64,000 nucleotides of DNA. Source: Prosthecodimorpha hirschii. GTDB lineage: Bacteria; Pseudomonadota; Alphaproteobacteria; Rhizobiales; Ancalomicrobiaceae. Both the position numbers and the translations under genes were made by a program. Under the pieces are notes generated by a model, which ran no database searches, was not told the origin of the DNA, and saw nothing but the letters and a program-made list of their open reading frames with translations. The DNA lies in contig NZ_LJYW01000001.1 in the NCBI RefSeq assembly GCF_001305515.1, positions 158,226-222,225 of the forward strand, given 5' to 3'. Shown here in pieces: positions 56,333-64,000 of this stretch (positions are counted from its first letter, which is position 1; the number at the start of each line of letters is the position of its first letter).

Positions 56333-57115
56333 GTGAGACGGGTGCTGCTGGTCGAAGACGACGATGCCGCGGCGGCCGATCTCGCCCGCATCGCCGATCA
56401 TGCCGGCTGGACGCTGACCCGCGTGGCCTCCACGGCCGGGGGCCGGACGGCGGTCGCCCGCGAGACGTTCGATCTTCTGGTGGTCGATCGGATGCTGCCG
56501 GACGGCGACGGGCTCGATTGGGTGCGCAGTCTGCGCGCCCGCGGGCCGGCCGTACCGGTGCTGATCCTGAGCGCTCTCGGCCGCGCCGCCAACAAGGTCG
56601 AGGGGCTGGACGGCGGCGCCGACGACTATCTCGCCAAGCCGTTCGACCCGGACGAATTCGTCGCCCGCGCCCGCGCCCTGATGCGCCGCGCCGCGATGCC
56701 GGCGGAAAGCCCCGATCTGGTCCGGCTCGGCGATGTCGAGATCCACGTCAAGGCGCGGACGGTGCATCGGCGCGGCCAATTCGTCGCCGTGTCGCGCAAG
56801 GAATTCGAATTGTTGCACAAGCTGGCCGACCATGCCGGCGACGTGCTGACCCGCTCCATGCTGCTCGACGCGGTCTGGAACCTCCGCTTCGACCCGCAGA
56901 CCAATGTGGTCGATGTCCATGTCAGCCGGCTGCGGCGCAAGCTGGAGATCGACGGGTTGCCCAATCCGATCGTCACCCAGCGCGGCGAGGGCTACGCCTT
57001 CGAGCCGGTCTCCCCATCGGAGGCGAAGGATCTGGCCGGCGCCAAGGGTCCGATGGACGCGACGAATCCGAGCGAGCCGGGGGGCCCGGACGCGACCGGC
57101 GCGCGGCAGCCGTGA
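56333..57115 (+). CDS. OmpR/PhoB-family response regulator
   Basis: 260 residues: receiver with acidic VEDDD, phospho-acceptor D52 in VVDRMLPDGDG, Lys in LAKPFDPDEF, and a winged-helix C-terminal domain (about 130-225) with SRKEFELLHKLADHAGDVLT and VDVHVSRLRRKL. About 25 extra residues rich in Pro/Ala/Gly follow the HTH. GTG 56333 after GAGGAGG is the start. The stop overlaps the kinase start (GTGA). Confidence 0.9.
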   Translation: MRRVLLVEDDDAAAADLARIADHAGWTLTRVASTAGGRTAVARETFDLLVVDRMLPDGDGLDWVRSLRARGPAVPVLILSALGRAANKVEGLDGGADDYLAKPFDPDEFVARARALMRRAAMPAESPDLVRLGDVEIHVKARTVHRRGQFVAVSRKEFELLHKLADHAGDVLTRSMLLDAVWNLRFDPQTNVVDVHVSRLRRKLEIDGLPNPIVTQRGEGYAFEPVSPSEAKDLAGAKGPMDATNPSEPGGPDATGARQP

Positions 57116-58503
57116 CGGCGCCGGCGGCCGTCCGCCCGACCGCCCTGATCCGCTCGGCGACGTTCCGTCTCGCGCTCGGCATCGCATTGGCGATCGCCGT
57201 CGCCAATGGGGTGATCTTCGCCGGGGTCTATTGGTTCGCCGCGCGCGAGGTGGCGGCCCGCACCGAGGCGCTGGTCCGCGCCGATCTGACCGGCCTCGCC
57301 GATCTCTACGCCCAGCGCCGCCTGATCGCGCTGCGCGAGGCGATCGAGACGCGGCTGGAACGCGATCCGACCGTGGCGGCGGTCTATCTCCTGACCGACA
57401 AGAGGGACGGCCGGCTCGCCGGCAACCTGGCGCGCTGGCCGGACGGCGTCCCGACCGGCGAACGGCTCGGCCGCTTCACCGCTAGCGCCGACGGCCGCCC
57501 GCCCGGCGACTATTGGGGCGCCGGCACGACCCTGCCGGGCGGATTCCGGCTCGTCATCGGCCATGCGCTGGCCGAGGACGACACGCATCTCGCCCGCCTC
57601 GCCCTGATCCTCATCGGGGCCTCCGCCGCCACCCTGGCGCTCGGGATCGGCGGCGGCGTGCTGGCCAGCCGGCGGCTGTTCGCCCGGATCCTGGCCGTCA
57701 ACGAGGTCGCCGCCGCGGTCGAGGCCGGCACCATGGCGGCACGCGTCGCCGGAGCCGACCGGCCGGACGAGTTCGGCGACCTCGCGCGCCACGTCAATGC
57801 CATGCTCGAACGCACCGAGCGCCTGATCGGAGGCCTGCGCGAGGTCTCCGACCGGATCGCGCACGAACTGCGCACGCCGCTCAACCGCATCCGCGGCCGG
57901 ATCGATCTGATCGCCGACGCGGGCAGCGAGACCGAACGGGCCGCCGCCGCCGAGGCCGCCCGGACCGAGGTCGCCGACACCGTGCGGGTCTTCGAGGCCT
58001 TGCTCGACATCGCGACCACGGAGGCCGAGGCCGGCAACCGGGCGGGCCTGGCGCCGGTCGACCTCGCCGCGGTGGTCGCCGACGTGGCCGACCTCTACGA
58101 GGCGGTGGCCGAGGATCGCGGCATCGTGCTGACGGTCGCCGCGGCCGGTCCGGTGCCGGTGCTCGGCGACCGGATGCTGCTCGCGCGGATGCTCGCCAAC
58201 GTGGTCGACAATGCGGTGAAATTCTCGCCCCCGGAGGCCGGGGTGACGATCGCGCTCACGGTCGCCGAGGATCTCGCCGTGCTGTCGGTGACCGACCGCG
58301 GCCCCGGGCTCGACCCGGCCTTCCGCAAGCGCGCCTTCGACCGCTTCACCCGCGGCGCCGACACCGCGGAGGTGCCCGGCCATGGCCTCGGCCTCAGCCT
58401 CGTGCGCGCCATCGCCATCCGCCACGGCGCCCGGATCGAGCTGACCGATGCCGAACCGGGCCTGACCGTCACGTTCCGGCTGCCCCTCGGTTCGGCCACC
58501 TGA
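57112..58503 (+). CDS. Sensor histidine kinase of the HtrA-like operon
   Basis: 463 residues. Two membrane helices (about 20-42 and 165-188) enclose a periplasmic sensor of about 120 residues. A HAMP domain with ADRPDEFGDLARHVNAML leads to HisKA with H251 in DRIAHELRTPLNRIRG and an ATPase domain with GHGLGLSLVRAIA. GTG 57112 overlaps the regulator stop. It probably senses envelope stress, given the protease in the same operon; ligand unknown. Confidence 0.9.
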   Translation: MTAPAAVRPTALIRSATFRLALGIALAIAVANGVIFAGVYWFAAREVAARTEALVRADLTGLADLYAQRRLIALREAIETRLERDPTVAAVYLLTDKRDGRLAGNLARWPDGVPTGERLGRFTASADGRPPGDYWGAGTTLPGGFRLVIGHALAEDDTHLARLALILIGASAATLALGIGGGVLASRRLFARILAVNEVAAAVEAGTMAARVAGADRPDEFGDLARHVNAMLERTERLIGGLREVSDRIAHELRTPLNRIRGRIDLIADAGSETERAAAAEAARTEVADTVRVFEALLDIATTEAEAGNRAGLAPVDLAAVVADVADLYEAVAEDRGIVLTVAAAGPVPVLGDRMLLARMLANVVDNAVKFSPPEAGVTIALTVAEDLAVLSVTDRGPGLDPAFRKRAFDRFTRGADTAEVPGHGLGLSLVRAIAIRHGARIELTDAEPGLTVTFRLPLGSAT

Positions 58504-58719
58504 CCCGTCGACCGTCCGGCCGACGGGGTCGCACTTCGGGACCGGTCTGCGGGCCGGGCTCGCTCAGGCTCGGTGCGGATCTGCAACACGGCTCCGGTTA
58601 CGGTGGATTACAAGATGCGTCATATCGCGAATTTCACGGCGGATGCGTGGACAAGTGCGGGGTCGTGCCCGAACAATCCCGCAGGCTTCAAACGCATCGC
58701 CCTCTTCGAGCATCCCTCA

Positions 58720-60204
58720 ATGTCGCGTCCGCTGTCGTCCACCATCCTCGTCCTCGCGGCCGGCCTCCTGTCCGGCTGCGCAAGCGTGCTCAATGAGCCC
58801 ATCAACCTGCCGGCCGTCGAAGCCGCCAACGCGGCCGAGTTCGTCGCACCGAGTTCGGAGGACAACGCCACCCTGATCGGGCTGTCCTTCTCCGGCGGGG
58901 GCACCCGGGCGGCCGCGTTTGCCTATGGCGTGCTCAAGGAAATGGCGGCGACGCCGCTGCCCGGCGAGGGCGGCAAGCGCAATCTGATCGACGCGGTCGG
59001 CTTCGTTTCCGGCGTCTCGGGCGGGTCGGTCACCGCCGCCTATTTCGGCCTCAAGGGGCCACAGGGTTTCCAGGACTATCGCGAGACCTTCCTGACCCAG
59101 AATGCCGAGGAATATCTGCGCACCTCGGTGGTCCGGCCGTCGAACCTGCTGCGCGCCCTGTCCGGCGGCGTCAACGACCGCACCGGCTTCGCCCGCTGGC
59201 TCGACGAAAAGGTGTTCCGCAATGCCCGCTTCGGCCAGATGCGCCGGCCCGGGGCGCCGGTGGTCTGGATCAATGCGACCGATCTCTACAGCCGGGCGCC
59301 CTTCATCTTCGAAGCGGAGACGTTCCGGGCTCTGTGCAGCGACCTGAACCAGTTGCCGCTGTCCGAGGCCGTCGCCGCCTCGGCGGCGGTGCCGGTCGCC
59401 TTCGCGCCGATCGTGCTGGAGGCCTATGGCCCGCGCTGCACCTACAATCCGCCCGGCTGGCTGGAGACCGCGCGCCACAACATGCAGGCCGCGCAAAGCC
59501 TCAAGAACTATGCCCGCGCGCTGGAGAACTACCGCGACCCGGCCAAGCTCAAATATGTCAAGCTGCTCGACGGCGGCCTCGCCGACAATTTCGGCGTCAC
59601 CGGCCTGACCATCGCCCGCGCCGCGTCGCAGACGCCCTATGGCCCCCTCACGCCGCGTCAGGCCGTGCGCATGAAGCGGATGGTCTATCTGGTGGTCAAT
59701 GCCGGCCGCGAGCAGATCGGCGACTGGGGGCGCCGCCTCGAAGGTCCGAGCGGCGGCGAGTTCCTCAGCGCCGTCACCGACGCGATGATCGAATCGACGG
59801 TTGCCGAGAGCTACGACGCGTTCCGGATGACCATGCGCGACTGGCAGCAGCAGCTGATCGAATATCGCTGCAAGCTTTCCTTCAGCGAGGTCAAGCGCCT
59901 GCGCGGTTCGACCGCCGGCTGGGATTGCCGCGATCTGAAATTCTTCATCGGCCAAGTCGCCTTCGACAACGTGCCCGACCGGCAGGCCGCGCTCAACCAG
60001 GTGCCGACCAGCCTGCAGCTGCCGGCCGCCCAGGTCGACCTGGTCATCGAGGCCGGCCGCGAGGCTTTGCGCGCCAACCCGACCTTCAACGGCGCCCTGC
60101 GTTCGATGGAGGGGCTGCGCACGGCCGGCAAGTCGCGGATGACCGTCGGCGAAGCCGCTTCGGGCGGTGGCGGCGGCGGCGACTTCAAGCCCGATCCGCG
60201 ATGA
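58720..60204 (+). CDS. Patatin-like phospholipase lipoprotein
   Basis: 494 residues. A lipobox LLSGC in the signal peptide marks a lipoprotein. The patatin domain has the oxyanion loop SFSGGGTRAAAFAYG, the nucleophile elbow GVSGGSV and the catalytic Asp in LLDGGLADNFG, so the Ser-Asp dyad is complete. ATG 58720 gives a proper lipoprotein signal; the frame is open upstream without similarity. The C-terminal third (after about 330) is specific to bacterial patatin lipoproteins. Overlaps a small membrane protein gene (ATGA). A phospholipase in the envelope is likely. Confidence 0.8.
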   Translation: MSRPLSSTILVLAAGLLSGCASVLNEPINLPAVEAANAAEFVAPSSEDNATLIGLSFSGGGTRAAAFAYGVLKEMAATPLPGEGGKRNLIDAVGFVSGVSGGSVTAAYFGLKGPQGFQDYRETFLTQNAEEYLRTSVVRPSNLLRALSGGVNDRTGFARWLDEKVFRNARFGQMRRPGAPVVWINATDLYSRAPFIFEAETFRALCSDLNQLPLSEAVAASAAVPVAFAPIVLEAYGPRCTYNPPGWLETARHNMQAAQSLKNYARALENYRDPAKLKYVKLLDGGLADNFGVTGLTIARAASQTPYGPLTPRQAVRMKRMVYLVVNAGREQIGDWGRRLEGPSGGEFLSAVTDAMIESTVAESYDAFRMTMRDWQQQLIEYRCKLSFSEVKRLRGSTAGWDCRDLKFFIGQVAFDNVPDRQAALNQVPTSLQLPAAQVDLVIEAGREALRANPTFNGALRSMEGLRTAGKSRMTVGEAASGGGGGGDFKPDPR

Positions 60205-60734
60205 CGCCGGCCCCGGCCCCTCCGTCAGCCTTCATCCTGCGGCACGACCGTTGGGTCGCCAGCCTGGCCATGGGGCTGGCGGCCTACACCACGGCCTATT
60301 CGCTGTCCAAGGGCCTGTGGCTCGCCATCCCGGCGGCTCTCTCGGCTCTGGTGGCGACCTTCATCCTGTGGCGGCCGATGGTGACCCGTCCACCCCGGAC
60401 CTCGCTCTGGGGCGCGGTCGGGCTCGGCGCCGCCGTGGTCCTGGTGAGCTACCCGGTGATGCTCGCCGTCGGCCTGCCCTTCGAGGCCTTCCTGTCCGAC
60501 AAGCCGATCGAGACCACGCCCGGCTCCTCCCGGCTGGAGGATTTCGCCTATATGATCGCCTTCGCGATGACCTACGGGCTCTTCTTCGGAGTCATGTTGA
60601 CCGGATGGATCACCATACCGGTCGGCATCGCGGTCGCCTGGACGGTCGCCTTCTGGCGCCGTTCGGCCGAGAAGCGTCTGGCGGCCACCATCCCGGATGT
60701 GCCCGCGCCGCCGCCGTCCGCCCCGACGCCTTGA
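60201..60734 (+). CDS. Membrane protein of unknown function next to the patatin
   Basis: 177 residues with four or five hydrophobic helices (for example WGAVGLGAAVVLVSYPVMLA and GLFFGVMLTGWITIPVGIAV) and a Pro-rich tail. No family is recognised. The start overlaps the patatin stop, so the two are translated together and may form an envelope unit. Confidence 0.7.
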   Translation: MTPAPAPPSAFILRHDRWVASLAMGLAAYTTAYSLSKGLWLAIPAALSALVATFILWRPMVTRPPRTSLWGAVGLGAAVVLVSYPVMLAVGLPFEAFLSDKPIETTPGSSRLEDFAYMIAFAMTYGLFFGVMLTGWITIPVGIAVAWTVAFWRRSAEKRLAATIPDVPAPPPSAPTP

Positions 60735-60904
60735 CGACAAATGCCGAAGGCGCCTGGCCGGGTCGCGAGCGGCTGCGCGGTGGCCGCAAGGGGCAAGGCG
60801 CCCTATCCCTGCCGCGACATGCCGCGTCGTCCGGCGGATAGCTCCGGACGGCGCCGGCTCCGACACTCCCGACCGTTGCAGCGCCGGGATCCGGGGGAAA
60901 GACA

Positions 60905-63415
60905 ATGAGAACGCATGCGCGCGTGGTGGTCATCGGCGGTGGCGTGGTGGGCGTCGGCACGCTCTATCATCTCGCCAGGAAGGGCTGGACCGATGTCTGC
61001 CTGATCGAGCGCAAGGAGCTGACCTCCGGCTCCACCTGGCACGCGGCCGGCCTCTTGCCGCTGTTCAACCTGTCCTATTCGGTCGGCCAGCTGCACAAAT
61101 ATTCGGTCAAGCTCTACGAGAGCCTGGAAGCCGAAACCGGCCAGCATGTCGGCTTCCGGAAAGTCTCCAACATCCGTCTCGCCCGGACCAAGGATCGCTG
61201 GGACGAATACATGTACTACAAGGGCATCGCCGACACGATCGGGATCCGTGTCGAGGTGCTGACGCCCGACGAGGTCAAGGCCATCTGGCCGCTCTGCGAG
61301 ACCGACGGGCTCCTCGGCGCGATCCGCCACCCCGACGACGGCTATATCCAGCCCGCCGACCTGACCCAGGCGATGGCCAAGGGCGCCCGTCAGCGCGGCG
61401 CCGAAATCTACCGCTTCACCACCGTCACCGGCATCGAGCAGCAGCCGGACGGCCTCTGGCTGGTGAAGACCGACAAGGGCGACATCACCTGCGAGCACGT
61501 CGTCTCGGCGACCGGCAACTTCGCCCGCAAGACCGGCGCCATGGTCGGGCTCGACATCCCGGTCATCCCGGTCGAGCATCAGTATATCGTCACCGAGCCG
61601 CATCCGGCGATCCAGGCGCGTCACGCCGCCGGCCTGCCGGAAATGGGCGTCCTGCGCGAGAGCGACAGCGCCTGGTACATGCGCGAGGAGGCCGGCGGCC
61701 TGATCCTCGGCCCCTACGAGAAGGGCGCCCCGTGCTGCTACATGGACGGCCCGGCCGACGACAGCGAATACGAGCTCTTCCAGGAGGATCTCGACCGGCT
61801 CGCGCCGCATATCGAGACCGCCATGGTGCGCGTGCCGGCCTTCGGCGAGGTCGGCGTCAAGAAGGTCTATAACGGCGCCATCGCCTATACGCCGGACGGC
61901 TCGCCGATCGTCGGCCCCGCACCGGGCCTGAAGAATTTCTGGCTCAATGAGGGCCATTCCTTCGGCGTCACCGCCTCGGGCGGCGCCGGCTGGCAGCTGG
62001 CCGAATGGATCGTCGAGGGCGAGCCGACCATCGACATGGGCGGCGTCGACCCGCGCCGCTTCGGCCCCTATGCCTCGCGCGGCTATCTGCGCGAGAAGAA
62101 CGAGGAGGCCTACCGCAACGTCTTCACGCCGCACTATCCGGACGAGGAGCGCGAGGCCGCCCGCCCGCTCAAGACCTCGCCCTGCTACGACCGGATGAAG
62201 GCGCTCGGCGCCGTGTTCGGCTCGGTCTACGGCTGGGAGCGCCCGAACTGGTTCGCACCCGCGGGCTACGGCATCGACGTGGCCAGCCTCGACAAGCCGG
62301 ACGTGATCACCAACCACAACCATCCGACGCCGGATGCCGACGGCACCGTGAAGGAGATCTGGTCCTTCCGCCGGTCGAACTATTTCGAGCATGTCGGCAA
62401 TGAGATCCGCGCGGTCACCGAGGGCGTCGGCCTGCAGGACATGACGCCCTTCGCCAAGATGCTGGTGACCGGCCCGGGCGCGCGCGCCTGGCTCGACCGC
62501 ATCCTGGCCAACCGCATCCCCAAGCAGCGCGGCCGGCTGGCGCTCAGCCACCTGCTGACCCCGTCGGGCGGCGTCCGCGCCGAGTTCACCGTCTACGAGC
62601 GCGCCGCCAACCAGTTCTATCTGGTCTCCGCCGGCGGCCTGGAGCGCCACGACCACGACGTGCTGGAGCGGCTGCTGCCGGCCGACGGCAGCGTCAATCT
62701 GCGGCCGCTGACCACTTCGATGGGCGTCTTCGTGCTGGCCGGCCCGCGCTCGCGCGAACTGCTACAGTCGCTGACCGATACCGACCTGTCGAATGCCGCC
62801 TTCCCGTGGCTGACCGGCAAGGCGCTCTCGGTCGGCACGGTCGGCGTCGATGCCCTGCGCGTGAACTTCGTCGGCGAACTGGGCTGGGAGTTGCATCACC
62901 CGATCGAGATGCAGAACCGGCTGTTCGACCTGATCATTGAGGCCGGCAAGCCGCTCGGCATCCGGCCCTTCGGCATCCGCGCCATGGTGTCGATGGCGCT
63001 GGAGAAGTCCTACCGGAACATGGGACGCGAACTGTCGATCGAATATTCCGCCTATGAAAGCGCGCTCGACCGCTTCGTTCATCCCAACAAGGGCGACTTC
63101 ATCGGCCGCGACGCGCTGGTCGCCGGCCGCGAGAAGGGCTACCCGAACCGCTTCGTCACGCTCGAACTTCTCGACGCGACCGATGCCGATGCGCGCGGCT
63201 CCGAGCCGATCCTGAAGGACGGCGTGCTCGTCGGCCGCTGCACCTCGGGCGGCTATGGCTGGCGCACCGGCAAGTCGCTGGCGCTGGCCATGGTGCGGCC
63301 CGATCTCGGCGAGGTCGGCACCGAACTCGAGGTCACCGTGCTTGGCACGAAGCACCGCGCCGTGGTGGTGCCGGAGAGCCCGTTCGATCCAGACAATCTG
63401 CGCCTGCGCGCCTGA
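60905..63415 (+). CDS. FAD-dependent sarcosine/dimethylglycine dehydrogenase-like protein
   Basis: 836 residues. The N-terminal FAD domain has VVVIGGGVVGVGTLYHLARKG and, at about 45, SGSTWHAAGLLPLFN, the site of covalent flavin linkage in DMGDH and SARDH. The C-terminal half (about 430-830) is a folate-binding GcvT-like domain with FFVGELGWELHHP-type sequence (NFVGELGWELHHP) and GDFIGRDALV. It probably removes one-carbon units from a methylated glycine or related amine, passing them to tetrahydrofolate. ATG 60905 has GGGGGAAAG before it. A single gene with no obvious operon partners. Confidence 0.85.
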   Translation: MRTHARVVVIGGGVVGVGTLYHLARKGWTDVCLIERKELTSGSTWHAAGLLPLFNLSYSVGQLHKYSVKLYESLEAETGQHVGFRKVSNIRLARTKDRWDEYMYYKGIADTIGIRVEVLTPDEVKAIWPLCETDGLLGAIRHPDDGYIQPADLTQAMAKGARQRGAEIYRFTTVTGIEQQPDGLWLVKTDKGDITCEHVVSATGNFARKTGAMVGLDIPVIPVEHQYIVTEPHPAIQARHAAGLPEMGVLRESDSAWYMREEAGGLILGPYEKGAPCCYMDGPADDSEYELFQEDLDRLAPHIETAMVRVPAFGEVGVKKVYNGAIAYTPDGSPIVGPAPGLKNFWLNEGHSFGVTASGGAGWQLAEWIVEGEPTIDMGGVDPRRFGPYASRGYLREKNEEAYRNVFTPHYPDEEREAARPLKTSPCYDRMKALGAVFGSVYGWERPNWFAPAGYGIDVASLDKPDVITNHNHPTPDADGTVKEIWSFRRSNYFEHVGNEIRAVTEGVGLQDMTPFAKMLVTGPGARAWLDRILANRIPKQRGRLALSHLLTPSGGVRAEFTVYERAANQFYLVSAGGLERHDHDVLERLLPADGSVNLRPLTTSMGVFVLAGPRSRELLQSLTDTDLSNAAFPWLTGKALSVGTVGVDALRVNFVGELGWELHHPIEMQNRLFDLIIEAGKPLGIRPFGIRAMVSMALEKSYRNMGRELSIEYSAYESALDRFVHPNKGDFIGRDALVAGREKGYPNRFVTLELLDATDADARGSEPILKDGVLVGRCTSGGYGWRTGKSLALAMVRPDLGEVGTELEVTVLGTKHRAVVVPESPFDPDNLRLRA

Positions 63416-63438
63416 AGTCCGCCCCGCAACGAGACGGC

Positions 63439-63470
63439 CCGGGCCGCGGCATCGATATGCTGCGGCCCGG
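63439..63470 (+). terminator. Strong hairpin after the dehydrogenase gene
   Basis: CCGGGCCGCGGCAT (63439-63452) pairs with ATGCTGCGGCCCGG (63457-63470), a 14-bp stem with one mismatch and the four-base loop CGAT, 24 bases after the stop. No T-run follows. It may act as a terminator or transcript stabiliser. Confidence 0.5.
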
Positions 63471-63535
63471 ACGGGTGCCCTGCCCGGTTGCGAGATCGCA
63501 TTGACTTCGCCGGCCTGCGGCATTCTCATTTGCCG

Positions 63536-63745
63536 ATGACCGAGACGATCAAAGGCCCCGCGTCGTATTTCCCGTCCATCGAGAAGAAATACGGCCGTCC
63601 CATTGCCGAATGGAAAGCGCTGGTCCGTGCCGCCTATCCGGCCCGGCACATGGAGCTGGTCGCCATGCTCAAGGAGCAGCACGGCATGGGGCACGGCCAC
63701 GCCAATGCGATCGTCGCGCACACGCTCGCCGAGGACAAAGCCTGA
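63536..63745 (+). CDS. DUF4287 domain protein
   Basis: 69 residues of DUF4287: KGPASYFPSIEKKYGRPIAEW and HMELVAMLKEQHGMGHGHANA followed by IVAHTL. The family is often attached to or near DUF5655 proteins; its function is unknown. ATG 63536 begins the conserved part. No good ribosome site is seen. Cytoplasmic. Confidence 0.85.
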   Translation: MTETIKGPASYFPSIEKKYGRPIAEWKALVRAAYPARHMELVAMLKEQHGMGHGHANAIVAHTLAEDKA

Positions 63746-63885
63746 CCGCGCCGCCTCGGACGACGGGACGCCCCGCCCCGGCCTCGATCTGCCGATTTCG
63801 ACCTGTCCGGCGCAGGTTTACAGAAATCGTTAACCATACGGGAACGGTCCGGCGTCACACTCTCCGGCACTGGGAGTGACACGCC

Positions 63886-64000
63886 ATGCTCGCCATCGCC
63901 GGCTCGTCCGCATCCGCCACCAGCCTGACCGCCGCGCTCGCCGCAACGGGCGGCGGCGCCGGTGCGAGCGCGACGCGCGACCAACCGGCCGGCCGGCGCA
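63886..64000 (+). CDS. Start of a gene cut by the window end
   Basis: The ATG at 63886 opens a frame through the last base: MLAIAGSSASATSLTAALA followed by Gly/Ala/Arg-rich sequence. Preceded by GGGAGTGACACGCC and, further upstream, by GTTAACCATACGGGAA at about 63830-63845, which gives an AT-rich promoter-like strip. No family can be named from 38 residues. Confidence 0.4.
   Translation, partial: MLAIAGSSASATSLTAALAATGGGAGASATRDQPAGRR

Noticed and set aside
53747-57187. Very long open frame on the minus strand over hutI's upstream region, the protease and the regulator genes
   Set aside because: It is a GC3-driven antisense shadow of real genes on the plus strand. The product is Arg/Gly/Pro-rich, matches no family and crosses several real gene boundaries.
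63439-63470. Hairpin as part of a mobile element or REP sequence
   Set aside because: No second copy was noticed in the window; location right after a stop codon fits transcript-end function better.

Overview
The window is GC-rich chromosomal DNA from an alphaproteobacterium, most likely of the order Hyphomicrobiales. That placement rests on gene content (hut operon, hydantoinase pair, MASE1/PAS kinases, OpgC protein, BigR/SqrR-like ArsR protein) and on strong GC3 bias. No rRNA or tRNA gene, CRISPR array or plasmid origin was seen, so the genus is not fixed.

Layout. (1) About 1-8.5 kb is a small, decaying integrated element. It carries a 5'-truncated P4-type integrase, an AlpA-like regulator, a rep-like HTH protein followed by a 39-bp inverted repeat, a Nu1-like terminase small subunit, a HEAGH metalloprotease-like protein, a coiled-coil protein, a tail tape-measure gene with two in-frame stops, and an antisense HNH-like gene. 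Capsid, portal and large terminase genes are absent, which looks more like a phage satellite or a remnant than a full prophage. (2) 8.7-10.8 kb: a DUF2239 / DUF1330 / alpha-beta hydrolase operon behind a duplicated ATCCGGGT motif, then an IS5-like remnant. (3) 11.6-14.4 kb: an OpgC-type acyltransferase translationally coupled to two SGNH proteins, the first without its catalytic residues. (4) 14.5-23.8 kb: a c-di-GMP and phosphorelay island (Hpt, REC-EAL, then divergently REC-REC-GGDEF, REC-degenerate GGDEF-PilZ, a 1415-aa MASE1/PAS hybrid kinase and a CheY-like protein). (5) 24.2-25.8 kb: methyltransferase and divergent AraC regulator.

(6) 26-40.1 kb: an eight-gene peptide-type ABC transporter operon that also encodes an M20 amidohydrolase, a D-cysteine desulfhydrase-like PLP enzyme, an ornithine cyclodeaminase/mu-crystallin-like reductase and a sulfurtransferase. 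A divergent GntR regulator and a HyuAB hydantoinase/oxoprolinase pair follow. Together they suggest uptake and breakdown of a sulfur-containing or cyclic amino-acid derivative. (7) 40.4-45.4 kb: DUF1579 protein, NnrS, an ArsR-type regulator with the two cysteines of persulfide sensors, and part of a non-phosphorylating L-fucose pathway (mutarotase, dehydrogenase, lactonase). (8) 45.6-47.8 kb: a Cache-domain hybrid kinase. (9) 47.9-53.8 kb: the histidine utilisation operon hutI-H-G-U-D with a HutC-like palindrome upstream. (10) 53.9-64 kb: a secreted protein, an HtrA-like protease followed by an OmpR-type two-component pair, a patatin-like lipoprotein with a membrane partner, a sarcosine/dimethylglycine-dehydrogenase-like enzyme, a DUF4287 protein and the start of one more gene.

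Most operons are tightly coupled by ATGA or GTGA overlaps of start and stop codons. The most unusual material is the satellite-like element, the degenerate SGNH and M20 proteins, the sulfur-linked catabolic operon and the c-di-GMP island.
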